The position numbers were made by a program, and so were the translations under genes. A stretch of 32,928 nt of DNA from an uncultured Bacilli bacterium (GTDB lineage: Bacteria; Bacillota_I; Bacilli_A; RF39; UBA660): the NCBI GenBank assembly GCA_947628545.1, contig CANRAJ010000005.1, positions 1 to 32,928 on the forward strand. The letters run 5' to 3'. Shown here piece by piece: positions 25,081 to 31,046 of the stretch (position 1 is its first letter; each line of letters begins with the position of its first letter). A model generated the notes under the pieces. The model saw nothing but the letters and a program-made list of their open reading frames with translations, was not told the DNA's origin and did no database searches.

Positions 25081-25266
25081 TTATTTTTCGGGCGTTTCGT
25101 CCTTTAATTTTTTCATAGCCCAACGAACAAATTCGACTTTTTTAAGACCTTTTTTTTGGAGAAGGGCATCTAATTCTTCCTTCTCATCTTTCTTCAAATC
25201 GACTTTGAATTGAGACCTATTTTCTTTCATATATTCTATATCATACTTCGCTTTATCAAACGCCAT
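25081..25266 (-). CDS. Ribbon-helix-helix DNA-binding protein (CopG/Arc type)
   Basis: 61 residues. A short basic N-terminus leads to a beta strand S-Q-F-K-V-D-L, then helix 1 (K-D-E-K-E-E-L-D-A-L-L-Q-K-K-G) and helix 2 (K-V-E-F-V-R-W-A-M-K-K-L), the RHH fold; such proteins bind DNA as dimers through the paired strands. GAGGTGAG precedes the ATG at 25266. Its promoter and that of the downstream transposase both carry ACTACGTACGT between -35 and -10. The simplest reading is a repressor that controls itself and the transposase. An antitoxin role was considered, but no toxin gene is next to it. Confidence 0.8.
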   Translation of the reverse strand: MAFDKAKYDIEYMKENRSQFKVDLKKDEKEELDALLQKKGLKKVEFVRWAMKKLKDETPEK

Positions 25267-25290
25267 ATTTTGTACTCACCTCATAATTGA

Positions 25291-25319
25291 ATTATAGCAT
25301 ATAACTACGTACGTTACAA
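25291..25319 (-). promoter_or_regulatory. RHH gene promoter with operator in the spacer
   Basis: Minus strand: TTGTAA (25319-25314), a 17-bp spacer ending in TGC (extended -10), and TATAAT (25296-25291). ACTACGTACGT occupies 25304-25314 (plus-strand reading), in the same position relative to the promoter as at the transposase gene. Confidence 0.8.
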
Positions 25320-25700
25320 TAGAATTTTAGTCGGCGTTGTAAACCTTTAACAAAATGGACTAACGTCCGCCACTACAAAAACAAGACACACACCCTCATC
25401 GCAGGTAGCGTTGCCCCACCAAAAGGGCATAAGCGTAACCTGCGTACTGTCAAAAGGGCATTATACTAATTTTTTTCTTAGTGGCTTTTTAATCATACGT
25501 CCCCCATAAAAAAAGAATGTTTTTAACATACATTCTTCTTCAAAAAGAGAGTTTCTAACAAAAATACTTTATGTGACATAAATTATCAAATTATGGGTCA
25601 TAAAACTAAAAATCATCACTCATAAAACGAGTGCGGGCGACCCATATTATTGTTATTTTTATTCTCCTATTTCTATTCCTATTGTTATTGTTATGTCAAA
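25320..25700. other. Gene-free stretch with several dyads
   Basis: No reading frame with a credible start is seen. It holds a long imperfect stem (GCAGGT 25401-25406 with ACCTGC 25438-25443, and inner GCCC 25413-25416 with GGGC 25425-25428), two direct copies of CAAAAGGGCAT (25419-25430 and 25453-25463 region), a terminator (25506-25537), and a nested pair of inverted repeats: ATGGGTC (25593-25599) with GACCCAT (25639-25645), enclosing CACTC (25617-25621) with GAGTG (25629-25633). It lies directly downstream of the replication gene, so an origin or packaging element is possible; this is inference. Confidence 0.5.
25506..25537 (-). terminator. Terminator downstream of the replication gene
   Basis: AAGAATGT (25513-25520) pairs with ACATTCTT (25530-25537), followed on the minus strand by T-runs (A-run at 25508-25514 on the plus strand). 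Confidence 0.7.
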
Positions 25701-26390
25701 TCAGAACGGTAATTCGTCATCATCGTCATCATCATCGTCATCATAACGCTTAACCGATTCTTCTTCTTGTTCTTCTTTTTCTTCTAATCCATTACCGACA
25801 TCCGGATTTTTATAGAACACACCTTCTTTATCAAAATGCCCAAAGTTAAAGTGACGCATTGAGTTCTCAGGATATGCCATACCTACATAATAGTAGGCAC
25901 CTTCATAAAAATAATAATCGTTTAACATATCTTGATTATTCAACAATTCCCTCATCTTTTTCTTAGCGTAGAGCACTTCTTGACGGTTGTCTAAAATCCC
26001 TAAACTATAAAAATACATATCTTTTAAAAGTTCCATATCATCAACTTTCTTACCCAAATTATCATATAACTTAGTAAGAGCAGAACCTTTACTTATTACG
26101 CCGTATTTTAGGTAGTCTAGGATGGCGATTTCGTTGCTTTTGTCCGAATATTTAATAACGCCAAATTTGTTCTCTAAGCGGTCAAATGCCACGTTAAAAC
26201 GGTCTTCTGGCATATTTAATTCGGTCATCATCATCTTCTTAGTTAATTGGTAAATAGCGTGTTGTTGGAAGTGTCTGTTGGTAATCAAGTATATATATAA
26301 GATTTTATCATCTAAGGTGTATTCTTCATTAACATCAGGTCTTATCCAAAATTCGCTATACACAGGTCTACTAAGAGCGGTTGCTGCCAT
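25701..26390 (-). CDS. Phage replication initiator/DnaD-like winged-helix protein with SSB-like acidic tail
   Basis: 229 residues from ATG 26390 (GAGGTGAG upstream). An upstream in-frame start at 26471 would lie on the promoter itself. The N-terminus (P-V-Y-S-E-F-W, E-Y-T-L-D-D-K-I-L-Y-I-Y-L-I-T-N) and the later R-L-E-N-K-F-G-V-I-K-Y match the winged-helix domain of phage replisome organiser/DnaD-type proteins that load helicase at the phage origin. The C-terminus is Glu-rich, then nine Asp, then E-L-P-F: the acidic tip ending in P-F seen on SSB proteins, which recruits replication and repair enzymes. No OB fold is visible, so it is not SSB itself. The Asp run is encoded by GAT/GAC repeats. 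Confidence 0.7.
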   Translation of the reverse strand: MAATALSRPVYSEFWIRPDVNEEYTLDDKILYIYLITNRHFQQHAIYQLTKKMMMTELNMPEDRFNVAFDRLENKFGVIKYSDKSNEIAILDYLKYGVISKGSALTKLYDNLGKKVDDMELLKDMYFYSLGILDNRQEVLYAKKKMRELLNNQDMLNDYYFYEGAYYYVGMAYPENSMRHFNFGHFDKEGVFYKNPDVGNGLEEKEEQEEESVKRYDDDDDDDDDELPF

Positions 26391-26469
26391 ATTTTTTCTC
26401 ACCTCACAATCTTTTATTAATTGATTGTTTTGGTACCAAAACTTGGGATTTCTCCCTGTCGACATTCGC

Positions 26470-26527
26470 ATTATAGCACTAGGTATGTCCTAAATTACAC
26501 TTTTTTAGCCACAAATTATACTTTTTT
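26470..26527 (-). promoter_or_regulatory. Promoter and 21-bp direct repeats upstream of the replication gene
   Basis: Extended -10 TGC-TATAAT on the minus strand at 26475-26470 with a poor -35. Directly upstream are two near-identical 15-mers, AAATTACACTTTTTT (26492-26506) and AAATTATACTTTTTT (26513-26527), 21 bp apart, i.e. two helical turns. They are placed to be operators or activator sites for this promoter. Confidence 0.6.
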
Positions 26528-26560
26528 TGCAACAAATAAAAAAAAGACATTAATTTGTCT

Positions 26561-27160
26561 TTAATTAGCCCATATAACTTGGGAATTATAAGTTGAATTA
26601 TAGTTGCCTAAAATAGAGTAATTAACAGATTCTATAGTAATATTAAAATCATAATCTTCAATATCTATTTCTTTAATCTTTGCACTTATAATATCCTTTG
26701 CTTCTTCACTTGTAGTTAAACTATCAAAGTTTGCTGTAATATAAACTATTTTACCTTTAAGTTCAATATCACTATCAGTAATATGTTCATTAGAATCCAA
26801 CTGATTTTCAATTTCATTCCAGTTAATTGTTTCTTGCGTTTTAAACTGTTTTACATTCGATTTAACGCTACTTTTATGCGATGTGAATACAAATATTATA
26901 CTTAACCAAATGATTATAATTAGCGTTATACTAGTCACAAATGATGCTATAACAGGGGCAATACAACTCTTTGCAAGTTTCTTGTTAGTGCCTATATTAA
27001 TAGCATAGATTATTAGCCCTACAAGAGGGAATATGAATGAAATTATAGCCGCACCTCGATATTCTTTATCGACATAAAGTATTGTCTTTTTTACAGCGAA
27101 TACAATAGCCACAATGGCTATAACTACTACTAATAATATAGATAGAATCATACCCATCAT
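26561..27160 (-). CDS. Membrane protein of unknown function
   Basis: 199 residues. Three hydrophobic segments lie in the first half (about 4-24, 38-56, 70-92). A soluble C-terminal half follows (about 100-199) with alternating beta/alpha composition, including K-G-K-I-V-Y-I-T-A-N-F-D. No family recognised. The start ATG overlaps the stop of the upstream zinc-ribbon gene (TAATG), and GAGGTGAG lies before it, so the two are co-translated. It ends close to the replication gene promoter. It could be a phage-encoded membrane/exclusion protein, but nothing in the sequence proves this. Confidence 0.65.
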   Translation of the reverse strand: MMGMILSILLVVVIAIVAIVFAVKKTILYVDKEYRGAAIISFIFPLVGLIIYAINIGTNKKLAKSCIAPVIASFVTSITLIIIIWLSIIFVFTSHKSSVKSNVKQFKTQETINWNEIENQLDSNEHITDSDIELKGKIVYITANFDSLTTSEEAKDIISAKIKEIDIEDYDFNITIESVNYSILGNYNSTYNSQVIWAN

Positions 27161-27486
27161 TATTTCTCACCTCTATAACATAACTTACTTCTAATATCGT
27201 TTAGGATTCGGATTATTTCTGCTATTCCATATAATAAAGCAGATGCAATTCCACCTATAACCCAAGGGATAAATAATGAGAATATCCTTATCCAATCTGG
27301 TTCATCATAACTTGCATTACCTAATGATACAAATCCCTCTATAACGGCGATTGCAGCCACTACATAAGCCAATACTATTAATACCTCACTAATTATATTA
27401 ACATCAATTTTCGTGCCGCATTTAGGGCATTTACCGTCTTTTACGGGGGTTACTTTTTTGTCACAAACTACACAATATCTTTTCAC
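27160..27486 (-). CDS. Zinc-ribbon membrane protein of unknown function
   Basis: 108 residues beginning at GTG 27486, supported by GAGGTGG upstream and the GTGA overlap with the preceding small gene. The N-terminus is a compact zinc ribbon (C-V-V-C ... C-P-K-C, about residues 5-23), followed by two membrane segments (about 33-52 and 70-90). Similar zinc-ribbon/membrane proteins occur widely in Firmicutes and their phages, mostly uncharacterised. It is the middle gene of a tightly packed three-gene unit. Confidence 0.7.
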   Translation of the reverse strand: MKRYCVVCDKKVTPVKDGKCPKCGTKIDVNIISEVLIVLAYVVAAIAVIEGFVSLGNASYDEPDWIRIFSLFIPWVIGGIASALLYGIAEIIRILNDIRSKLCYRGEK

Positions 27487-27641
27487 TTTTCCACCTCATC
27501 TTCAATAACCAATTTTCCGTCAATGTTCCTTATTATCAGGTATTTATCTTTGTCTTCAAAAGTTGCGACTTTTATAAAGTCATTCTCGACTAAATAAACA
27601 CTGACAACATTGCCATCTTGCGTTATTAAACTCAAACCCAT
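27483..27641 (-). CDS. 52-residue acidic beta-rich protein
   Basis: The ATG at 27641 has AGAGG six bases upstream and a good promoter (27668-27696). The frame ends in TGA at 27483-27485, overlapping the GTG start of the next gene. The product alternates strands and turns (V-S-V-Y-L-V, F-I-K-V-A-T-F, K-Y-L-I-I-R) and has no Cys and no membrane segment. The family is unknown, but spacing, ribosome-binding site and overlap support it as a real first gene of the unit. Confidence 0.7.
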   Translation of the reverse strand: MGLSLITQDGNVVSVYLVENDFIKVATFEDKDKYLIIRNIDGKLVIEDEVEK

Positions 27642-27667
27642 ACTACTACCTCTTTATTCATATCAAG

Positions 27668-27696
27668 ATTATATCATAGATGTTTTATTTTGAAAA
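27668..27696 (-). promoter_or_regulatory. Promoter of the three-gene minus-strand unit
   Basis: Minus strand: TTTTCA (27696-27691), a 17-bp spacer and TATAAT (27673-27668). Confidence 0.7.
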
Positions 27697-27704
27697 TAGT
27701 TTTT

Positions 27705-27735
27705 TAAGTTATTTACTTAAATATTATAAGTTATT
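27705..27735. promoter_or_regulatory. Candidate regulator-binding repeats in the divergent intergenic region
   Basis: TAAGTTATT occurs at 27705-27713 and again at 27727-27735, 22 bp apart, with an ACTTA/TAAGT dyad between them (27714-27730). The site lies next to the minus-strand promoter and upstream of the plus-strand regulator gene, so it could be the operator of that regulator. This is an inference from position. Confidence 0.4.
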
Positions 27736-27821
27736 AGTTTATGGTTATTTAGGTGTATTTTAAGCATAATATTAACTGAGATTTATTCCATTATTTACTT
27801 ATATAAAAGGAGGTTAATAGA

Positions 27822-28112
27822 ATGTATAATGAAGATAACAAAAAAGAATTATTTCAATTAATAGGTAAGAATATCAATTATTATCGTTATCATTGTAATA
27901 ATACTAAATTAATGAATGAGAAAGGCTTTGTAACAATAGAGAAACTTGCTGAAAAGATAGATAGTAGTCCTAATATGTTATATAACCTTACTGCTAAGAA
28001 TGTGAATCAAGGTGTGTCTATTGTTTTCATTGATAAAATTGCTAGGGCTTTAGATATATCGTTGTATTGTTTCTTTCTAAAAGAACCCATACAAAATCCA
28101 CCAAGATATTAG
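27822..28112 (+). CDS. Cro/CI-type helix-turn-helix regulator
   Basis: 96 residues, the only plus-strand gene in the phage region. The helix-turn-helix runs from about residue 37 (F-V-T-I-E-K-L-A-E-K-I-D-S-S-P-N-M-L-Y-N-L), followed by F-I-D-K-I-A-R-A-L-D-I-S-L, the usual XRE pattern. A strong AAAGGAGG site lies before the ATG. It is divergent from the early-type minus-strand genes and ends in a perfect terminator. A phage repressor role is likely from its position, though a larger CI-type oligomerisation domain is absent. Confidence 0.8.
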   Translation: MYNEDNKKELFQLIGKNINYYRYHCNNTKLMNEKGFVTIEKLAEKIDSSPNMLYNLTAKNVNQGVSIVFIDKIARALDISLYCFFLKEPIQNPPRY

Positions 28113-28127
28113 GTGGATTTTGTTTTA
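28091..28127 (+). terminator. Terminator of the HTH regulator gene
   Basis: ACAAAATCCACC (28091-28102) and GGTGGATTTTGT (28112-28123) form a perfect 12-bp stem around a 9-base loop, followed by a short T-run. The facing minus-strand tail gene ends at 28125, so the same hairpin may stop both transcripts. Confidence 0.8.
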
Positions 28128-28523
28128 TCTAGCAAAAAAGACAATTCTTAAAGGTAGCCAACTACCACTCGGTACAGTAATAGCATCGTTGACGCCATAT
28201 CTTGAAATTGTACCTCTTCCATCTTCATATATACATAATAGCCATTTATTCATTCCACTCCCGGCACATATCGTTCTAATATTAGCATTAGGTCTATATC
28301 CTTCTGGGATATTGAATATAGTTTTATTATCTCCACCATTTGTAATATCTGTAGTAGGCTTTAGAACAGCATTAATTTCTACTAGCTTGCCAACTTTACG
28401 ATACCAACATTCATTTTGAGAATTATAAAATGTAAAACCTGATGCAATAGATAAAGGAATGTTCCCTGTATCTTTATTAAAATTATTTAAAGCATCTTCT
28501 ATTAAATCTGGATTTATTTTCAT
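28125..28523 (-). CDS. Tail-tip module B4: M-K-I-N-P-D-L-I anchor with receptor-binding-like domain
   Basis: 132 residues. After the shared N-terminus M-K-I-N-P-D-L-I it has a short linker and a beta-rich domain with C-W-Y-R-K-V-G-K-L-V-E-I-N, I-P-E-G-Y-R-P and I-Y-E-D-G-R-G-T-I-S. This pattern is common at the C-terminus of Firmicutes phage tail fibres that touch the host. It is the last gene of the array. No Shine-Dalgarno sequence is evident; instead a small hairpin (GTATC 28529-28533 with GATAC 28542-28546) lies right before the start. Confidence 0.75.
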   Translation of the reverse strand: MKINPDLIEDALNNFNKDTGNIPLSIASGFTFYNSQNECWYRKVGKLVEINAVLKPTTDITNGGDNKTIFNIPEGYRPNANIRTICAGSGMNKWLLCIYEDGRGTISRYGVNDAITVPSGSWLPLRIVFFAR

Positions 28524-28546
28524 AATATGTATCGTTTACTTGATAC

Positions 28547-28945
28547 TCAACTTATTCTTCTATACATATATACAACTACATACGGTTGTAAGTTATTATG
28601 TGGTTGGCTATTACCGGTATTCCCAACAGGTGTAGTAGACATACTAATATCGCCTACATAATTATAAGAATAGACGAAATTATTCCCACCAGTAGGCGTG
28701 TTATCATAAACTGCTGATACATAATGAGTATGACTAGCAAGTTCTGCTTCAGTTAATTTATGTGTTTTCTCCCCACCAGTCTTGCCGACAGTGCCAAATT
28801 CATTGTCACCTGATTGGTAACCAACAAGGCAGCGTCCGGCTGCGTAGCGTTCCCATTTGCCACCAAATAACACGCTTGGGTCAACGGTATTCGTTGTTAT
28901 ATATATAGAACCTATAGGATAAACTAAATCAACATTTATTTTCAT
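28547..28945 (-). CDS. Tail-tip module A3: tail-collar-like protein
   Basis: 132 residues from ATG 28945 (the start shared by the array); an in-frame TTG at 28966 is not needed. After M-K-I-N-V-D-L-I come Y-P-I-G-S-I-Y, L-F-G-G-K-W, T-G-G-E, S-H-T-H and the closing Q-P-H-N-N-L-Q-P-Y-V-V-V-Y-M, the pattern of phage tail-collar/short-tail-fibre domains. The H-x-H motif resembles the metal-binding receptor tip of T4 gp12. It lies between modules B3 and B4. Confidence 0.85.
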   Translation of the reverse strand: MKINVDLVYPIGSIYITTNTVDPSVLFGGKWERYAAGRCLVGYQSGDNEFGTVGKTGGEKTHKLTEAELASHTHYVSAVYDNTPTGGNNFVYSYNYVGDISMSTTPVGNTGNSQPHNNLQPYVVVYMYRRIS

Positions 28946-28974
28946 TTGCGTTGGTTTTAGTATCAAAGTTTTGT

Positions 28975-29412
28975 TTAGTTGAAGGTTAATTTTAATGAAA
29001 CGATTTCGGCTGCTACAGGTGTATTGTTTGTAATTTTATTACCAGAGCCATCTGTGAATGGAACGCCGCTTTCTCTAAAAGCGAATCTTAATATCGTTCC
29101 ATTTGCTTTTTGTACATATGAATCGGGTAATGTTTTTAGTGTGAAATGTGCTGTATCATTACTTGCTGTATTTTTATCACTTCTAAAATAACCTTGATTA
29201 TTTCTAAATACAACCTCAAATTCATTTATTGTAATTGTATTTATTTTATCTAATCTTTTAGGTAAAATTACACTAGAATAAACTGTGCTAGAACCGCTTG
29301 AAACTATGCTAGACATATATAAAGAACTGTTTCCAAATTCAAAAGTTTCTCCCGGTTTAAAATACATTTCATCATTTAAAGCGTCTTTTATTAAATCGGG
29401 ATTAATCTTCAT
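28975..29412 (-). CDS. Tail-tip module B3: M-K-I-N-P-D-L-I anchor with a unique domain
   Basis: 145 residues from ATG 29412, the one array gene with a strong ribosome-binding site (GGAGG at 29425-29421). The shared anchor is followed by a domain unlike the other B modules (F-E-F-G-N-S-S-L-Y-M, V-I-L-P-K-R-L-D-K-I, F-E-V-V-F-R-N-N-Q-G-Y-F), Ser/Thr-rich and beta-like, resembling a carbohydrate-binding or fibre-head domain only in general style. It lies directly downstream of the poly-G-interrupted stretch, whose restored frame would end over its start codon. Confidence 0.7.
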   Translation of the reverse strand: MKINPDLIKDALNDEMYFKPGETFEFGNSSLYMSSIVSSGSSTVYSSVILPKRLDKINTITINEFEVVFRNNQGYFRSDKNTASNDTAHFTLKTLPDSYVQKANGTILRFAFRESGVPFTDGSGNKITNNTPVAAEIVSLKLTFN

Positions 29413-29737
29413 AAACAAAACCTCCGCTTGATAAAGGGGAAGATACTACAGACCTTCCACCTCCAATCCTATTAAAGAAGGTTGAGTGGTAAACTCGAAC
29501 CTCCTTTTCTTCGTAAATTTGCCAAGCACTTTGTGCCCCCCCCGCACGATTTGTTAGGGGTTAAAATATTGTTTTTCATAAGCATTTCTGCTATCTTTTT
29601 ATCATCAATTTCAACTCTAAAAATGCGTCTTTTCCAAGACGTTCTTTTCCAAACATCTGACGATGTTCGAAACGTTTCCAAGACGGCTGACGCCATCTCG
29701 ATTTCTTTTCCAAACATCTGACGATGTTCGAAACGCA
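29402..29737 (-). other. Poly-G-interrupted reading frame between modules A2 and B3
   Basis: No intact gene is present. One frame runs from the end of module A2 through K-K-I-A-E-M-L-M-K-N-N to S-C-G-G at the 8-G run (29543-29536). A different frame then reads A-Q-S-A-W-Q-I-Y-E-E-K for 44 residues, ending at TAA 29404-29402 on top of the B3 start. Seven or ten G would join the two frames. As sequenced, the first frame instead runs on to a stop near 29472. This looks like a small gene switched off by tract length, but the upstream start is uncertain. Confidence 0.45.
29536..29543 (-). repeat. Poly-G tract 1 (8 G on the minus strand)
   Basis: Eight C on the plus strand inside GCACTTTGTGC-C(n)-GCAC (overall 29527-29547), in AT-rich surroundings. 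The flanks are shared with tract 3. Confidence 0.9.
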
Positions 29738-29757
29738 CTATGCAGTGCGTTTCCACA
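29622..29757. repeat. Cluster of small hairpins with a 33-bp direct repeat
   Basis: The 33-bp sequence starting TTCTTTTCCAAACATC is present identically at 29642-29674 and 29703-29735. Each copy holds AACATC-TGAC-GATGTT. Between the copies a diverged unit has GGC-TGAC-GCC, keeping the loop and the pairing with different bases. Flanking dyads are CGTCTT-TTCC-AAGACG (about 29624-29639) and GAAACGCACT-ATGC-AGTGCGTTTC (about 29730-29753), a 10-bp stem that covers the end of module A2. Confidence 0.85.
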
Positions 29758-30154
29758 TATAGCAAGTTATGTACGGTTGAAGATTTTCAGAGTCACCAGT
29801 TCCTTCAGTGTTTGTTGCTAAATTTGAAGTAGAACCTTTTGCATTCAATATATTGTCATTCCAACTCCAACTCTGAACCACTAGTGATTGTTGTCCTTCT
29901 CCGGCATTAGAAATAGAAACACCAGCACCGGCAGGACTCCCAAACCTAACATCGTGGTAGTGATTTTGCATAAACTTACTTCCGCCAGTCTTTTCAACCG
30001 ACTCAAACTCGCTTTGTGCACTATCTACGCCAACTGGTACTCGTCCATTTCCCCAACGAACCCACGTGCCACCAAACAATGTGCTTGGATTAACGGTGCT
30101 CGTTGTTAGGTATATCGAACCTATTGGGTAGATTAAATCTATGTTTATTTTCAT
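29738..30154 (-). CDS. Tail-tip module A2: tail-collar-like protein
   Basis: 138 residues. M-K-I-N-I-D-L-I, Y-P-I-G-S-I-Y, L-F-G-G-T-W-V-R-W, K-T-G-G, N-H-Y-H (H-x-H) and the closing N-L-Q-P-Y-I-T-C-Y-M-W-K-R-T-A. Compared with A1 and A3, about seven residues are missing between the T-G-G and H-x-H motifs. Its last codons lie inside the hairpin cluster at 29622-29757. No clear Shine-Dalgarno sequence. The family suggests a trimeric receptor-binding tip. Confidence 0.82.
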   Translation of the reverse strand: MKINIDLIYPIGSIYLTTSTVNPSTLFGGTWVRWGNGRVPVGVDSAQSEFESVEKTGGSKFMQNHYHDVRFGSPAGAGVSISNAGEGQQSLVVQSWSWNDNILNAKGSTSNLATNTEGTGDSENLQPYITCYMWKRTA

Positions 30155-30178
30155 TTTCTTTGGTTTTTAATCATTCTC

Positions 30179-30580
30179 TTATTTCCATCTTCCTATTGCA
30201 ATAACATTTACATATACTGATTCAGGGCTAGAAGAATTATTATTATGGAGATATCCTAAAAATCTATCACAGCATTTATTTGTATAAGAACCTCTTTCCT
30301 TACTACTGTCATTGTAGGGTACAAGTGAAAATAAATTATTATTATAATAAGTTATTTGTGTATATGGGTCTTCTATAAAATTTACTGGATAATTAGGTAC
30401 TCCAAATGTTCTTGAATAATAATATAAAGTTGCATTACCTTCTTCAGATTTTACTCCAAGATTACATACTACGTTTAAAACAAATTTTTGCAGACAGACC
30501 ATTGTTCCATCCACAAATTTATATGCAATGCCATTGCTATTGGTTATGGTTTCAAATATTAAATCAGGATTTATTTTCAT
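30179..30580 (-). CDS. Tail-tip module B2: receptor-binding-like protein
   Basis: 133 residues. The shared anchor M-K-I-N-P-D-L-I is followed by N-S-N-G-I-A-Y-K-F-V-D-G-T-M-V-C, Y-P-V-N-F-I-E-D-P and the ending V-I-A-I-G-R-W-K. The order (DGTxxC, F/Y-P-x-x-F-I-E-x-P, I-G-R-W-K) is that of C-terminal adhesion domains on Firmicutes tail proteins and matches module B1. It lies between A1 and A2, all on the minus strand with short gaps. Confidence 0.78.
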   Translation of the reverse strand: MKINPDLIFETITNSNGIAYKFVDGTMVCLQKFVLNVVCNLGVKSEEGNATLYYYSRTFGVPNYPVNFIEDPYTQITYYNNNLFSLVPYNDSSKERGSYTNKCCDRFLGYLHNNNSSSPESVYVNVIAIGRWK

Positions 30581-30617
30581 ATTTTTTTACTATACAGAGA
30601 ATTAAAGAGGGCTAGGC

Positions 30618-30989
30618 TTACGAAGTTCTCCTCCAAATGTTCACAACTTGATATGGTGGCATATTGTTATGAGGTTGGTCACCACCTGCAAATTGACACG
30701 CATTTGAAAGCGTGGTATTTCCGTTATTATGATTATAATAGATTGCTTCTGCATTTCCAGTTGTCCATCCTGCATACATATCATGATGATGCGAAGGCAT
30801 TTCCGATATTGTTAATTTATGAGTTTCTTCGCCACCTGTACTTCCAAGCGAGTAGGCTGAACTTGAGCCCAACAAAAAACGCCCTTCGATTTTTGTCCAT
30901 TTGCCACCAAAGAGCGTTTCTGGATTTACTGCCAACGTGCTCATATAGATTGAGCCTATTGGATAGATTAAGTCTACGTTTATTTTCAT
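30618..30989 (-). CDS. Tail-tip module A1: tail-collar-like protein
   Basis: 123 residues. M-K-I-N-V-D-L-I, Y-P-I-G-S-I-Y-M-S-T, L-F-G-G-K-W, S-T-G-G-E-E-T-H-K-L-T, P-S-H-H-H and Q-P-H-N-N-M-P-P-Y-Q-V-V-N-I-W-R-R-T-S are the standard tail-collar/receptor-tip pattern, with the H-x-H metal motif. A GGCTT/AAGCC hairpin (30998-31012) sits just before the ATG, where a ribosome-binding site would be expected. Confidence 0.85.
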   Translation of the reverse strand: MKINVDLIYPIGSIYMSTLAVNPETLFGGKWTKIEGRFLLGSSSAYSLGSTGGEETHKLTISEMPSHHHDMYAGWTTGNAEAIYYNHNNGNTTLSNACQFAGGDQPHNNMPPYQVVNIWRRTS

Positions 30990-31046
30990 TTCTGTTCGGC
31001 TTTTGTGAAGCCTTGCTTGTAATTTTGTGATGTGCTTATGCTTGTA

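Noticed and set aside
25081-25266. RHH protein as an antitoxin
   Set aside because: The next gene is a transposase with its own promoter, not a small toxin, and the operator layout supports a repressor of the transposase.
23418-25466. AGGGCATA/AAAGGGCAT copies (23418, 25424, 25458) as ends of the transposase element
   Set aside because: They are in direct, not inverted, orientation, short and imperfect, and do not bracket the gene neatly.
29472-29765. A 97-residue minus-strand frame as an intact gene
   Set aside because: It starts inside module A2 in another frame, translates the two 33-bp repeats in different frames and ends in low-quality sequence after the G-run. Only part of it looks coding.
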